Origin: Prochlorococcus sp. AG-436-C05 | GTDB taxonomy: Bacteria; Cyanobacteriota; Cyanobacteriia; PCC-6307; Cyanobiaceae | Length of the DNA stretch: 64,000 bases | Direction: 5' to 3' | Assembly: GCA_003209795.1 (NCBI GenBank) | Contig: QCPB01000003.1 | Location: forward strand, 1-64,000 | Shown here: positions 7,198-16,254 of the stretch, in pieces | Layout of the letters: each line of letters opens with the position of its first letter | Numbering within the stretch: the first letter of the stretch is position 1 | Program-made: the position numbers and the translations under genes | The notes under the pieces: model-generated | The model's input: only the letters and a program-made list of their open reading frames with translations | Told to the model about the DNA's origin: nothing | Databases searched by the model: none

Positions 7198-9000
7198 ATG
7201 CGCGTCACCACCTCATTTCCTCTGGGGACACTTCGTGACACACCTTCTGAAGCAGAAATTATTTCACATCAATTACTTTTAAAAGGTGGTTACATTCGCA
7301 GAGTTAACAGTGGGATTTATGCTTACATGCCATTAATGTTTAGAGTTATTGAAAAGATATCCGTAATAATTGATCAAGAACTTAATTCTATTGGTTGTAC
7401 TAAACTTCTTTTACCTCAGCTTCATCCTGCAGATTTATGGAAAAGAAGTGAAAGGTGGGAGGGTTATACAGCGGGAGAAGGAATAATGTTTAATCTCAAA
7501 GATAGACAAGGAAAAGAATTCGGTTTAGGTCCAACTCATGAAGAAGTTATCACAACCATCGCTTCGGAAATTATCAATTCATACAAACAATTACCTCAAT
7601 GTTTTTATCAAATTCAAACAAAATTTAGGGATGAAATAAGACCAAGGTTTGGATTAATGAGGAGTAGGGAATTTATTATGAAAGATGGATATTCTTTCCA
7701 TTCTTCAAAAAAGGATTTGGCATCGTTTTATGAAAAAATCGGGCAAGCTTATGCAAATATCTTTCAAAATTGCGGACTTCAGACAGTAGGTGTTGAAGCA
7801 GATAGTGGGGCAATTGGAGGAGCATCCTCTAAAGAATTTATGGTTACGGCAAATGCCGGAGAAGATACTATTTTATTTACTGAAAGTGGCTCTTATGCTG
7901 CAAATATAGAAAAAGCTTGTTCTATACCTTCTCAAGCGATTCCATTAAACAATTACTCTTCAGAATTGTTAGATACCCCTAACCAAAAAACAATCGAGGA
8001 TATATGTAAAAAAAATAATTTAGATCCAAGCCAAATTGTTAAAGTCGTTATATTTATTGGAAAATTTGAAGACAAAACTGAAGTGCCAATTATTGCATGT
8101 ATTAGAGGTGATCAGCATATAAATGAAGTCAAACTCTTTAACTTACTTAACAAAAAATATGCTTCAAATCTAATCCAGATAAAGATGGTTGAAGATAATA
8201 CAATTATTAAAAAAAATCTGGTTAATTTTCCATTAGGTTTTATTGGACCCGACATAGATAATAAAACCATCAAAATTGATTCTAATTGGAATAAAACGTG
8301 GTTCAAAATCGCAGATCAATCTGCTAGTAATCTTTCAACTTTCATAAGTGGGGGTAATCAAGTCAATACTCATAAATTATTTCGTGATTTTTCATTTAAT
8401 GAAAAAGATTACCTAATTGCAGATATACGAAATGCTAAGAAAGGAGACAAAATTAATATCAATAGCGATGAAAAACTAAAAGAGGCAAAAGGAATTGAGA
8501 TTGGGCATATTTTCCAATTAGGTCAAAAATATAGTGAAAAATTAAATGCAAATTTTTCTGATAAAGATGGAAAGTTACAAAACCTGTGGATGGGTTGTTA
8601 TGGAATTGGAGTAACTAGAATTGCACAGGCTGCTATTGAACAAAATCATGATGAGAATGGTATTTGTTGGCCAATTCAGATTGCTCCTTTTCAAATTATA
8701 ATTATTCCAACAAATTTGAAAGATACCATTCAGAAAGAACTTACTGAGGAAATTTATGAAGAGTTAAAGAATAACAAAATAGATGTACTGCTGGATGATA
8801 GGGATGATAGAGCTGGAGTAAAATTTAAAGATGCCGACTTAATTGGGATACCTTTTCAAATAATTATTGGTCGAGATTCAATTAATAAAGAAGTAGAATT
8901 TTCGTCCCGAGTAACAAAAACTAAAATTAAAATTACAACCAATAAATTATTAGAAACATTTATTTCCGAATCAAAAGTAATGTACAATAAAAACTCTTAA
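7198..9000 (+). CDS. proS: Prolyl-tRNA synthetase, bacterial type
   Basis: This class II aminoacyl-tRNA synthetase charges tRNA-Pro in the cytoplasm. The 600-residue length and order match bacterial-type ProRS: the catalytic core opening MRVTTSFPLGTLRDTPSEAE, motif 2 around FRDEIRPRFGLMRSREFIMKDGYSF (residues about 142-166), a long editing-type insertion (about 220-400, containing GNQVNTHKLFRDF), motif 3 GCYGIGVTRIAQA, and a C-terminal anticodon-binding domain with DDRDDRAGVKFKDADLIG. The ATG is preceded by a T-rich stretch without a clear Shine-Dalgarno. psb27 follows 26 bases downstream and may be read from the same transcript. Confidence 0.97.
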   Translation: MRVTTSFPLGTLRDTPSEAEIISHQLLLKGGYIRRVNSGIYAYMPLMFRVIEKISVIIDQELNSIGCTKLLLPQLHPADLWKRSERWEGYTAGEGIMFNLKDRQGKEFGLGPTHEEVITTIASEIINSYKQLPQCFYQIQTKFRDEIRPRFGLMRSREFIMKDGYSFHSSKKDLASFYEKIGQAYANIFQNCGLQTVGVEADSGAIGGASSKEFMVTANAGEDTILFTESGSYAANIEKACSIPSQAIPLNNYSSELLDTPNQKTIEDICKKNNLDPSQIVKVVIFIGKFEDKTEVPIIACIRGDQHINEVKLFNLLNKKYASNLIQIKMVEDNTIIKKNLVNFPLGFIGPDIDNKTIKIDSNWNKTWFKIADQSASNLSTFISGGNQVNTHKLFRDFSFNEKDYLIADIRNAKKGDKININSDEKLKEAKGIEIGHIFQLGQKYSEKLNANFSDKDGKLQNLWMGCYGIGVTRIAQAAIEQNHDENGICWPIQIAPFQIIIIPTNLKDTIQKELTEEIYEELKNNKIDVLLDDRDDRAGVKFKDADLIGIPFQIIIGRDSINKEVEFSSRVTKTKIKITTNKLLETFISESKVMYNKNS

Positions 9001-9026
9001 AGCTAATTTTTTTTGGGGCTAACGCT

Positions 9027-9464
9027 ATGCTACTTAAAAAGACATCTGAATTCTTTTTTAAGAATCTAACTAAAGCTATATCTTTTGCTCTTTCATTAAT
9101 TGTTGTTTTTACATTATTTAATGCACCTTCATATGCTGCGACAACTTCAATGACTGGAAATTACACAGAAGATACACTCTCAGTAGTTAAAACATTACAA
9201 ATAGCAGTTGACACTCCTAAAGATTCTCCCAATAAAGATGAAGTAAAAGATGAAGCTCTTATATTAATAACTGACTATATTTCAAGATATAGAAATCGAG
9301 GAATGGTAAACAAAACTCAGTCATTTACGACAATGCAGACCGCATTAAATGCTATGGCTGGTCATTACAAAACCTTTGCAAGTAGACCCTTACCGGATAA
9401 ACTTAAGGAGCGTTTAACTAAAGAATTTTCTCTTGCCGAAAAAATGGTTCTTAGAGAAAGTTGA
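9027..9464 (+). CDS. psb27: Photosystem II assembly protein Psb27, without lipobox cysteine
   Basis: Psb27 is the lumenal factor that binds CP43 in photosystem II assembly and repair intermediates and keeps the manganese cluster from loading too early. The 145-residue precursor has a signal peptide ending in a signal-peptidase-I-like site (APSYAATTS). The mature domain carries the family hallmark ISRYRNRGMVNKTQSFTTMQ and GHYKTFASRPLPDKLKERL. The whole sequence has no cysteine, whereas the well-studied freshwater cyanobacterial Psb27 is a lipoprotein anchored by an N-terminal Cys. This version is therefore predicted to be soluble in the lumen. It sits 26 bases after proS. Confidence 0.93.
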   Translation: MLLKKTSEFFFKNLTKAISFALSLIVVFTLFNAPSYAATTSMTGNYTEDTLSVVKTLQIAVDTPKDSPNKDEVKDEALILITDYISRYRNRGMVNKTQSFTTMQTALNAMAGHYKTFASRPLPDKLKERLTKEFSLAEKMVLRES

Positions 9465-9488
9465 TACAAATCATTTACTTTTTTATAG

Positions 9489-10856
<1,368 letters not shown>

Positions 10857-10871
10857 TTAGTTAACTAAATA

Positions 10872-11888
10872 ATGAGAGAATCATTTAGACATTTTGATAA
10901 AAATAAGAATATCGACCTCATTGGCTTAGGAAACGCAATAGTTGATATTATCGTAAATATTGAAGATCAGTTTCTAGAGAGAAATAACCTCAAGAAAGGA
11001 TCTATGAATCTTATAAGTTCAGAAAAATCTCAATTATTATTAGAAACCTGCAAAGTGATTAAACAAGTATCAGGGGGTTCCTCAGCTAACACTGTTGTAT
11101 CTTTAGCTCAATTAGGTAATTATGTTCAGTTTATTGGAAGAGTAAAAAATGATCAATTTGGAAACTTCTTTTCTTCTGACATAAAAAAGAGTAAAACTAT
11201 TTTCAATACCCCGCCTACCAATGAAGGTCCATCTACAGCTCATTCCATTATTTTAATTACACCGGATGCCCAAAGAACCATGTGCACCTACTTAGGGGCT
11301 TCCATAGAATTTGAACCTAAAGACATTGACTTTAACATAATCAAACATAGTAAATACCTATATTTAGAGGGTTATTTATGGGACAGCAAGTTAGCCAAGA
11401 ATGCCTTTCTTGAAGCAGCCAAAATTGCAAAAATATCGAATACAAAAATAATACTTTCATTATCTGATTCTTTCTGTGTAGAAAGGCATAGAGAAAGTTT
11501 TTTGGAATTAATTGATAATTATATCGATATAGTTTTTTGCAATGAATCTGAGTTATTAAGCCTTTTAAAAAAAGACAATTTAGAAAGCTGCCCAGAAAAC
11601 CTCTCTTCCTTGTGTAAATTAGTTGTAGTTACTTTGGGGAGTGAAGGTTCTTTGATATTTGACAAAAGCGAAACCAAAGTAATCAAGCCAAATCTAACAG
11701 GGAAAATTATAGATACTACAGGAGCAGGAGATATTTATGCTGGCGGATTTATTCATGGTTTAATTAATAATTATTCTCTAAAACAATGCGGTCAAATAGC
11801 TTCAAAATGTGCAGGACAAATCATTACCCAACTAGGTTCTAGATCTAATATTGATCTTCAGGACGTAATAAGAAATGACTTTGATTAA
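10872..11888 (+). CDS. PfkB-family carbohydrate or nucleoside kinase
   Basis: This 338-residue ribokinase-fold enzyme shows the N-terminal GLGNAIVDIIV strand, the substrate-binding SGGSSANTVVSLAQLG segment, and the C-terminal signature DTTGAGDIYAGGF starting at about residue 281, with D287 as catalytic base. The family phosphorylates sugars, adenosine or related nucleosides. The position right after purA and similarity to the adenosine-kinase-like branch are suggestive, but the substrate cannot be fixed. The stop overlaps the convergent cutA gene by four bases. Confidence 0.85.
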   Translation: MRESFRHFDKNKNIDLIGLGNAIVDIIVNIEDQFLERNNLKKGSMNLISSEKSQLLLETCKVIKQVSGGSSANTVVSLAQLGNYVQFIGRVKNDQFGNFFSSDIKKSKTIFNTPPTNEGPSTAHSIILITPDAQRTMCTYLGASIEFEPKDIDFNIIKHSKYLYLEGYLWDSKLAKNAFLEAAKIAKISNTKIILSLSDSFCVERHRESFLELIDNYIDIVFCNESELLSLLKKDNLESCPENLSSLCKLVVVTLGSEGSLIFDKSETKVIKPNLTGKIIDTTGAGDIYAGGFIHGLINNYSLKQCGQIASKCAGQIITQLGSRSNIDLQDVIRNDFD

Positions 11889-12193
11889 ATTATTTTATTT
11901 AACCAATCAAAATATTTTTCATCAGCTTGAAATTTTTTATAAACAATTTGTGGAACATCATAAGATATAATTTTTTGTAAGAAGGAAATTAAATCATCCT
12001 TTAATTCAGGTTTACTTTTGATTGTTATTTCAATCTCTTTAGTTTCTTCAATAACATCTTCCCATTTATAAATTGAATCAATATATTTTAATGAAACACA
12101 AGCAGCAAGTTTATTTTCTATTAGCAACTTAGCAATATTTTTGGCTTTTTTTTCATTCGATTCTGTTGTTGTCAGAATTAGCACTTCGCTCAT
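11885..12193 (-). CDS. cutA: CutA1 divalent cation tolerance protein
   Basis: CutA1 is a small trimeric protein with a ferredoxin-like fold. The 102-residue sequence shows the family features: LILTTTESNEKKAKNIAKLLIENKLAACVS near the start, KWEDVIEETKEIEITIKS, and the conserved SYDVPQIVYKKF near the C-terminus. It was named for copper tolerance in E. coli, but the molecular role is still debated and it may bind small ligands or signal. It is probably read together with cbiJ, which ends 10 bases upstream of its start. Confidence 0.93.
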   Translation of the reverse strand: MSEVLILTTTESNEKKAKNIAKLLIENKLAACVSLKYIDSIYKWEDVIEETKEIEITIKSKPELKDDLISFLQKIISYDVPQIVYKKFQADEKYFDWLNKII

Positions 12194-12203
12194 AAATCAA
12201 ATC

Positions 12204-13001
12204 TTAATTATTTCTAGTTATATGATCTACCAAAGTATCATACTGATAGAAAATAGAAGCTTTATTATATTTTAATTCTGGCCTTTTAACTAAAAATAAT
12301 TTCATATTGCTTCCAAAAATAATCCTCTCCCAATTTTTCTGAGAATAACTTCCTGACTCTCTACAAAGTACATAATCTATCCTCCAAAAATCACAAAGTG
12401 TCTTTTCCAAAAGACTTTCCTTTGTTTTACTTGGTTCAAGTATCGCTATATTTGAATTTTTTATACATGATCCAAAAGCCTTAGATATGCTTTCATGAGT
12501 TGGAAGAACCCTTGTAAATAAATTAGCGCCACAACTTATATAGTAGCTTGCAGTTTCATTAAGTAATCTAGAGCCTATTGCTAAAAGAATATTCTTATTT
12601 TCTAAATCAATATTTTTTATACCTTTCAGACTGGAAATATAATTAAAATTATTTTCTTTTTTAATTGAAGGTTTTCTTTCAAAAACTAGAAGAGGTTTTT
12701 TAATTAATTTGCAAGCTTTATTAAGGTTTTGAGAAATAATTAGAGCAAATGGATGAGTAGCGTCTATAACAAATTTTATCTTATTTTTTTTAATAAAATT
12801 AATTATTGCTTCCTCATCACTTAATTTCCCTGTAATGATATGTAACTTTGGGTTCTTTAAATAAGAATTGACTGCTTTATGGGTTACAACACTTGCGAAT
12901 ACAGTATAGTTCAAGTCGAGAAGCTTATTTGCCAAGGCAGGGCCATCCGAAGTTCCTGATAGGATCCAAACATTTTCGTAGCAATTTTTTGGATTCTGCA
13001 T
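12204..13001 (-). CDS. cbiJ: Precorrin-6A reductase (CobK/CbiJ)
   Basis: This NAD(P)H-dependent reductase reduces the corrin macrocycle during cobalamin (here presumably pseudocobalamin) synthesis. The protein opens WILSGTSDGPALANKLLDLNY, the usual Rossmann-like start. It also has KFVIDATHPFALIISQNL, the family histidine-proline motif, and a C-terminal half with SGSYSQKNWERI. I chose the ATG at 13001; a TTG one codon upstream is also in frame. Only 29 bases separate it from the divergent ssb start, so promoters of both genes must be packed into or overlap the coding ends. cobM lies far away at 50185, so the corrin genes are scattered. Confidence 0.88.
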   Translation of the reverse strand: MQNPKNCYENVWILSGTSDGPALANKLLDLNYTVFASVVTHKAVNSYLKNPKLHIITGKLSDEEAIINFIKKNKIKFVIDATHPFALIISQNLNKACKLIKKPLLVFERKPSIKKENNFNYISSLKGIKNIDLENKNILLAIGSRLLNETASYYISCGANLFTRVLPTHESISKAFGSCIKNSNIAILEPSKTKESLLEKTLCDFWRIDYVLCRESGSYSQKNWERIIFGSNMKLFLVKRPELKYNKASIFYQYDTLVDHITRNN

Positions 13002-13030
13002 CAATATATCTTTAATTAATTAAGAAAGTA

Positions 13031-13456
13031 ATGAATCATTGTTTAATTCAGGCGTTAGTTAATAGCGCACCTCAAATGAGATATACAAAAGAGAATCAAA
13101 CTCCAATTGCTGAAATGACTGTTAATTTTAAAGGGTTACGCAGTGAAGATCCAATTAGGGAACTTAAGGTTTTAGGCTGGGGGTCAATTGCCCAAGAAAT
13201 GATTGAGGAGCTAAATGAAGGGCAAAACATTGTTGTTGAAGGACGTCTCAGAATGAATACAGTAACAAGGAAAGATGGGACTAAAGAAAAGCAACCTGAA
13301 TTAACTGCATCAAGAATTCATCATATAACTCCGGATGAACAAATGAAACCTAATAAAAAAGAAACTAATCCTTCTTTAGACAAAAAAGAAACTCCAAATA
13401 ATTCTAGTTGGGATAGTTCTCCTTTAGTACCAGAGGTTGACGAAATTCCTTTTTAA
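13031..13456 (+). CDS. ssb: Single-stranded DNA-binding protein
   Basis: SSB coats single-stranded DNA during replication, repair and recombination. The 141-residue protein has the OB-fold core (LIQALVNSAPQMRYT through WGSIAQEMIEELNEGQNIVVEGRLRMNTVTRKDGTKEKQPELTASRI), then a polar, Lys/Ser/Pro-rich linker. It ends acidic (VPEVDEIPF), as expected for the tip that recruits partner proteins. Partners include PriA, whose gene lies about 3 kb downstream. The cyanobacterial form is shorter at the tail than in E. coli. It is transcribed divergently from cbiJ. Confidence 0.92.
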   Translation: MNHCLIQALVNSAPQMRYTKENQTPIAEMTVNFKGLRSEDPIRELKVLGWGSIAQEMIEELNEGQNIVVEGRLRMNTVTRKDGTKEKQPELTASRIHHITPDEQMKPNKKETNPSLDKKETPNNSSWDSSPLVPEVDEIPF

Positions 13457-13457
13457 T

Positions 13458-13649
13458 TCAAAAATCAACATTATTTTCTTGAACACTTATAATTAATTTA
13501 CTTATTTTCCTTTCAAGCTCAGCAAGTTCCCTCCTAAGCTCAGGCCATTTGCCTTTATCAAGGTTTTCCAACAACCATGATCTATCTTTATCAAGTTTAA
13601 AAATTAAATCTTCTTGATTGGAAGTATTAGGATCTTGCATAATATTCAT
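13458..13649 (-). CDS. Small conserved coiled-coil-like protein
   Basis: This 63-residue soluble protein, rich in Leu, Glu and Lys (FKLDKDRSWLLENLDKGKWPELRRELAELERKISKLI), is predicted to be mostly helical. I recognise no function. It is convergent to ssb with one base between the two stops, and divergent from the DUF2854 gene 40 bases away. Its codon use and helical heptads look like a real gene rather than a chance frame. Confidence 0.65.
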   Translation of the reverse strand: MNIMQDPNTSNQEDLIFKLDKDRSWLLENLDKGKWPELRRELAELERKISKLIISVQENNVDF

Positions 13650-13689
13650 TAACTTATTGATTAACTATTAACTATTCTACTAAAACAAG

Positions 13690-14220
13690 ATGAACAAATA
13701 CTTGTCGCCTGCAAACTTAATAGTAGCAACAGGAGGTATATTGGCTTTTGTTGGAATGACCGCTTATTTTACGGATTCAGTAAACCTAAGTGTTCCCACT
13801 TTTTTTTATGGGGTACCTATTTTCCTCATTGGATTGGGGTTGAAGACTTCTGAAATCCCTCCTGTAGAGTTATTTGATAACACAAATTTTAAAAATAACA
13901 GATTTAATAGGCCAAAAGAATTAACTAAACTAGTGAGCGATGTAACTAGGTGGAGATATGGGATAAAAGCTCATCTTGAATCTTCACTAGAGGCTCTAAA
14001 TTTATGGGATGAAGATAATCCTCCTCAACTCAAAGTAATAGAAGAAATCACAAAAGAAGATAAAAATGGTCTAAGGATGCATTTTGAAATAAATGCTGTG
14101 CCTGTAGAAAAATGGATTGAAAAACAAGAAAGATTAAATAGGTTTTTCGTAAAAGGTATTGAATCCGAATTTATTATCGACGATAATAAAAAAGAATTTG
14201 ATTTAATTCTCTTTTATTAA
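13690..14220 (+). CDS. DUF2854 membrane protein
   Basis: This 176-residue protein, conserved in cyanobacteria and plastids, has two hydrophobic segments near the N-terminus (about 8-27 and 36-50, the second with the YGVPIFLIGLGLKTSEIPPVE signature). A soluble C-terminal domain of about 115 residues follows and includes TKLVSDVTRWRYG. Its function is unknown; the plastid presence suggests a thylakoid or envelope role. The family call rests on recognition of the N-terminal signature. Confidence 0.82.
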   Translation: MNKYLSPANLIVATGGILAFVGMTAYFTDSVNLSVPTFFYGVPIFLIGLGLKTSEIPPVELFDNTNFKNNRFNRPKELTKLVSDVTRWRYGIKAHLESSLEALNLWDEDNPPQLKVIEEITKEDKNGLRMHFEINAVPVEKWIEKQERLNRFFVKGIESEFIIDDNKKEFDLILFY

Positions 14221-14292
14221 ATATTTAAATTAATATTTGTAAAAATTGAATTTCACAATTCAATCATTTTTAAATAATTTTCTTTTTTCAAA

Positions 14293-15144
14293 ATGGATGA
14301 TTCTCAAAGAGTATCAATATTAAGTGAAGCACTACCATATATACAAAGTTTTAAAGGAAGAAAAATTGTTATAAAATATGGAGGTTCGATAATGGAAGAT
14401 CAGAAATTAAAGAAGGCTTTTTTCAGAGACATTGCTCTTTTATCAAGTGTAGGAGTTTGCCCAGTAGTAATTCATGGTGGAGGGCCTGAAATTAATACTT
14501 GGCTAAATAAATTAGAAATATCTCCAAAATTTGAAAATGGATTAAGAGTTACTGATCGTAAAACAATGGATATTGTTGAAATGGTCCTAATGGGAAGAGT
14601 AAATAAACAAATCGTAAGAGGGATTAACTATACAGGATCATTAGCTGTAGGCATATCTGGACTTGATGGTAACTTAATACAGTCCAGAGAGTTAGGAGAT
14701 GGTAGTCATGGATTAGTTGGAGAGGTTACTAAAATCAATCCTGAATTATTAGATCCTCTTATTGAAAAGGGGTATATCCCTGTTATTTCTAGTATTGGTT
14801 CAACTTTAAAGGGTGATTCTCATAATATAAACGCTGATTTTGTAGCTGGAGAAATAGCTGCATCAATAAATGCAGAAAAGCTTATACTTCTTACTGACAC
14901 TCCAGGTATATTAAAAAAAAGAGATAATAAAAACACTCTTGTAAAACAAATTAATCTTAAAGAGGCAAGAGCACTTATTAAAAAAGAAATTGTTACTGAG
15001 GGCATGCTACCAAAGACTGAATGTTGTATTAGAGCCTTAGCCCAAGGAGTAAAAGCTGCTCACATAATCGACGGAAGAATTGAGCATTCTTTACTTCTTG
15101 AAGTTTTTACAAATTCAGGAATTGGAACCATGATTATTGCCTAA
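14293..15144 (+). CDS. argB: Acetylglutamate kinase
   Basis: ArgB phosphorylates N-acetylglutamate, the controlled step of arginine synthesis, and in cyanobacteria is relieved from arginine inhibition by the nitrogen signal protein PII. The 283-residue protein has the amino-acid-kinase core: [11 protein letters not shown] near the start, the nucleotide loop [28 protein letters not shown], and a C-terminal segment [24 protein letters not shown]. The length and [16 protein letters not shown] helix agree with PII-sensitive enzymes, though PII control is inferred from the family. The next gene starts three bases after its stop. Confidence 0.96.
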   Translation: MDDSQRVSILSEALPYIQSFKGRKIVIKYGGSIMEDQKLKKAFFRDIALLSSVGVCPVVIHGGGPEINTWLNKLEISPKFENGLRVTDRKTMDIVEMVLMGRVNKQIVRGINYTGSLAVGISGLDGNLIQSRELGDGSHGLVGEVTKINPELLDPLIEKGYIPVISSIGSTLKGDSHNINADFVAGEIAASINAEKLILLTDTPGILKKRDNKNTLVKQINLKEARALIKKEIVTEGMLPKTECCIRALAQGVKAAHIIDGRIEHSLLLEVFTNSGIGTMIIA

Positions 15145-15147
15145 ATT

Positions 15148-16254
15148 ATGCAAACTTATGAGCAAGTCTTAGAAGCAGTTGAGATTGCTCTTACAAAAGG
15201 TGAATATCATTTCTGTATTGAATTTCTATCCCAAATAATAGATTCATATCCTTTATCAACTAAAGAGGGAGATAATTTAAGAACAATTTTCATTACTGCT
15301 CTTTGCGGCATTAATAAAAAAGAAGAGGCAAAAAAATTTTGCAAAGAACTTTTAAAATCCTATGATTCTAAAACTAGAGAGAATGCAAAATATTTGATGG
15401 AAATTATAGACTCTCCTGAAATTAAAAAACCTGAAAATTGGAATATAAATTTTGAAAGCAATCCTTCCCTAAAGAATAAATCTATTAATTCGCTAAAACC
15501 AAAAAATTATAAAGAACAGAAAAAATATATCAATATATCTGATAAACCTACAGGCGAAACAAAACCATTCAAAAAAGAATTTACACTTATAATTTTTTTT
15601 ATATTATTTTTGTTAATTCCACTTTTAAGTGGCTGTGTAAAAATTGAAAATACACTTGACCTTCGTAAACTTGACTCAATAAATAATTATCTCACAGTTG
15701 AAAGTAAATATATTAATAAATTCCCTTGGCAAATAAATTTTGAAAATAAAATAAAAGATATTTTTCCTAATGCAGATATTTCAATAGAAGACTATAATTT
15801 TTCTCTAAATAATAAAAATCTTAACATAGAAAATGCTAAAAAAACTCTAACAACAATCCAACAAACTGCAGGGGGATTAGCCGCTTTATCAACAGATCTA
15901 AATTTTAAAAATACTGAAAATAATTTTATTTTTTTAAAAAAACATTCCTTCAAGTTAGATATAGATTTACAAACTCTCTCAGGTATAGAGGATTTAGAAA
16001 TTAATTTCAAAATTATTAACCCAAATAAAGCTAATCTAATTAGTGTAAAGAATCCTCAATTAGCAATTTCAAAGAATATTATTATTTGGAATTTAATTCC
16101 TGGGAAAATAAATAAAATGGAGTTCTCATTCTGGATCTGGAATAAATTATTAATTGGAATAACAATTATTTCATTACTAATAATAATGGCTTATGGATTG
16201 AGATTTTATAGATTTAAGATAGGAACAGATCTACCTCAACTCCCCTCTGATTAA
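15148..16254 (+). CDS. TPR-like region fused to DUF3153, membrane protein
   Basis: This 368-residue protein comes in two parts. Residues 1-90 are helical and repeat-like (VEIALTKGEYHFCIEFLSQIIDSYPLS, then KKEEAKKFCKELLKSY), resembling tetratricopeptide repeats. After a polar linker comes a hydrophobic segment (about 144-162) ending LLSGC, then the extracytoplasmic DUF3153-type domain (VKIENTLDLRKLDSIN onwards) and a C-terminal membrane helix (about 331-351). DUF3153 proteins are usually lipoproteins; here the lipobox-like LLSGC (C163) sits inside the protein, as if an upstream frame had been fused to it. It follows argB by three bases. Function is unknown. Confidence 0.72.
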   Translation: MQTYEQVLEAVEIALTKGEYHFCIEFLSQIIDSYPLSTKEGDNLRTIFITALCGINKKEEAKKFCKELLKSYDSKTRENAKYLMEIIDSPEIKKPENWNINFESNPSLKNKSINSLKPKNYKEQKKYINISDKPTGETKPFKKEFTLIIFFILFLLIPLLSGCVKIENTLDLRKLDSINNYLTVESKYINKFPWQINFENKIKDIFPNADISIEDYNFSLNNKNLNIENAKKTLTTIQQTAGGLAALSTDLNFKNTENNFIFLKKHSFKLDIDLQTLSGIEDLEINFKIINPNKANLISVKNPQLAISKNIIIWNLIPGKINKMEFSFWIWNKLLIGITIISLLIIMAYGLRFYRFKIGTDLPQLPSD

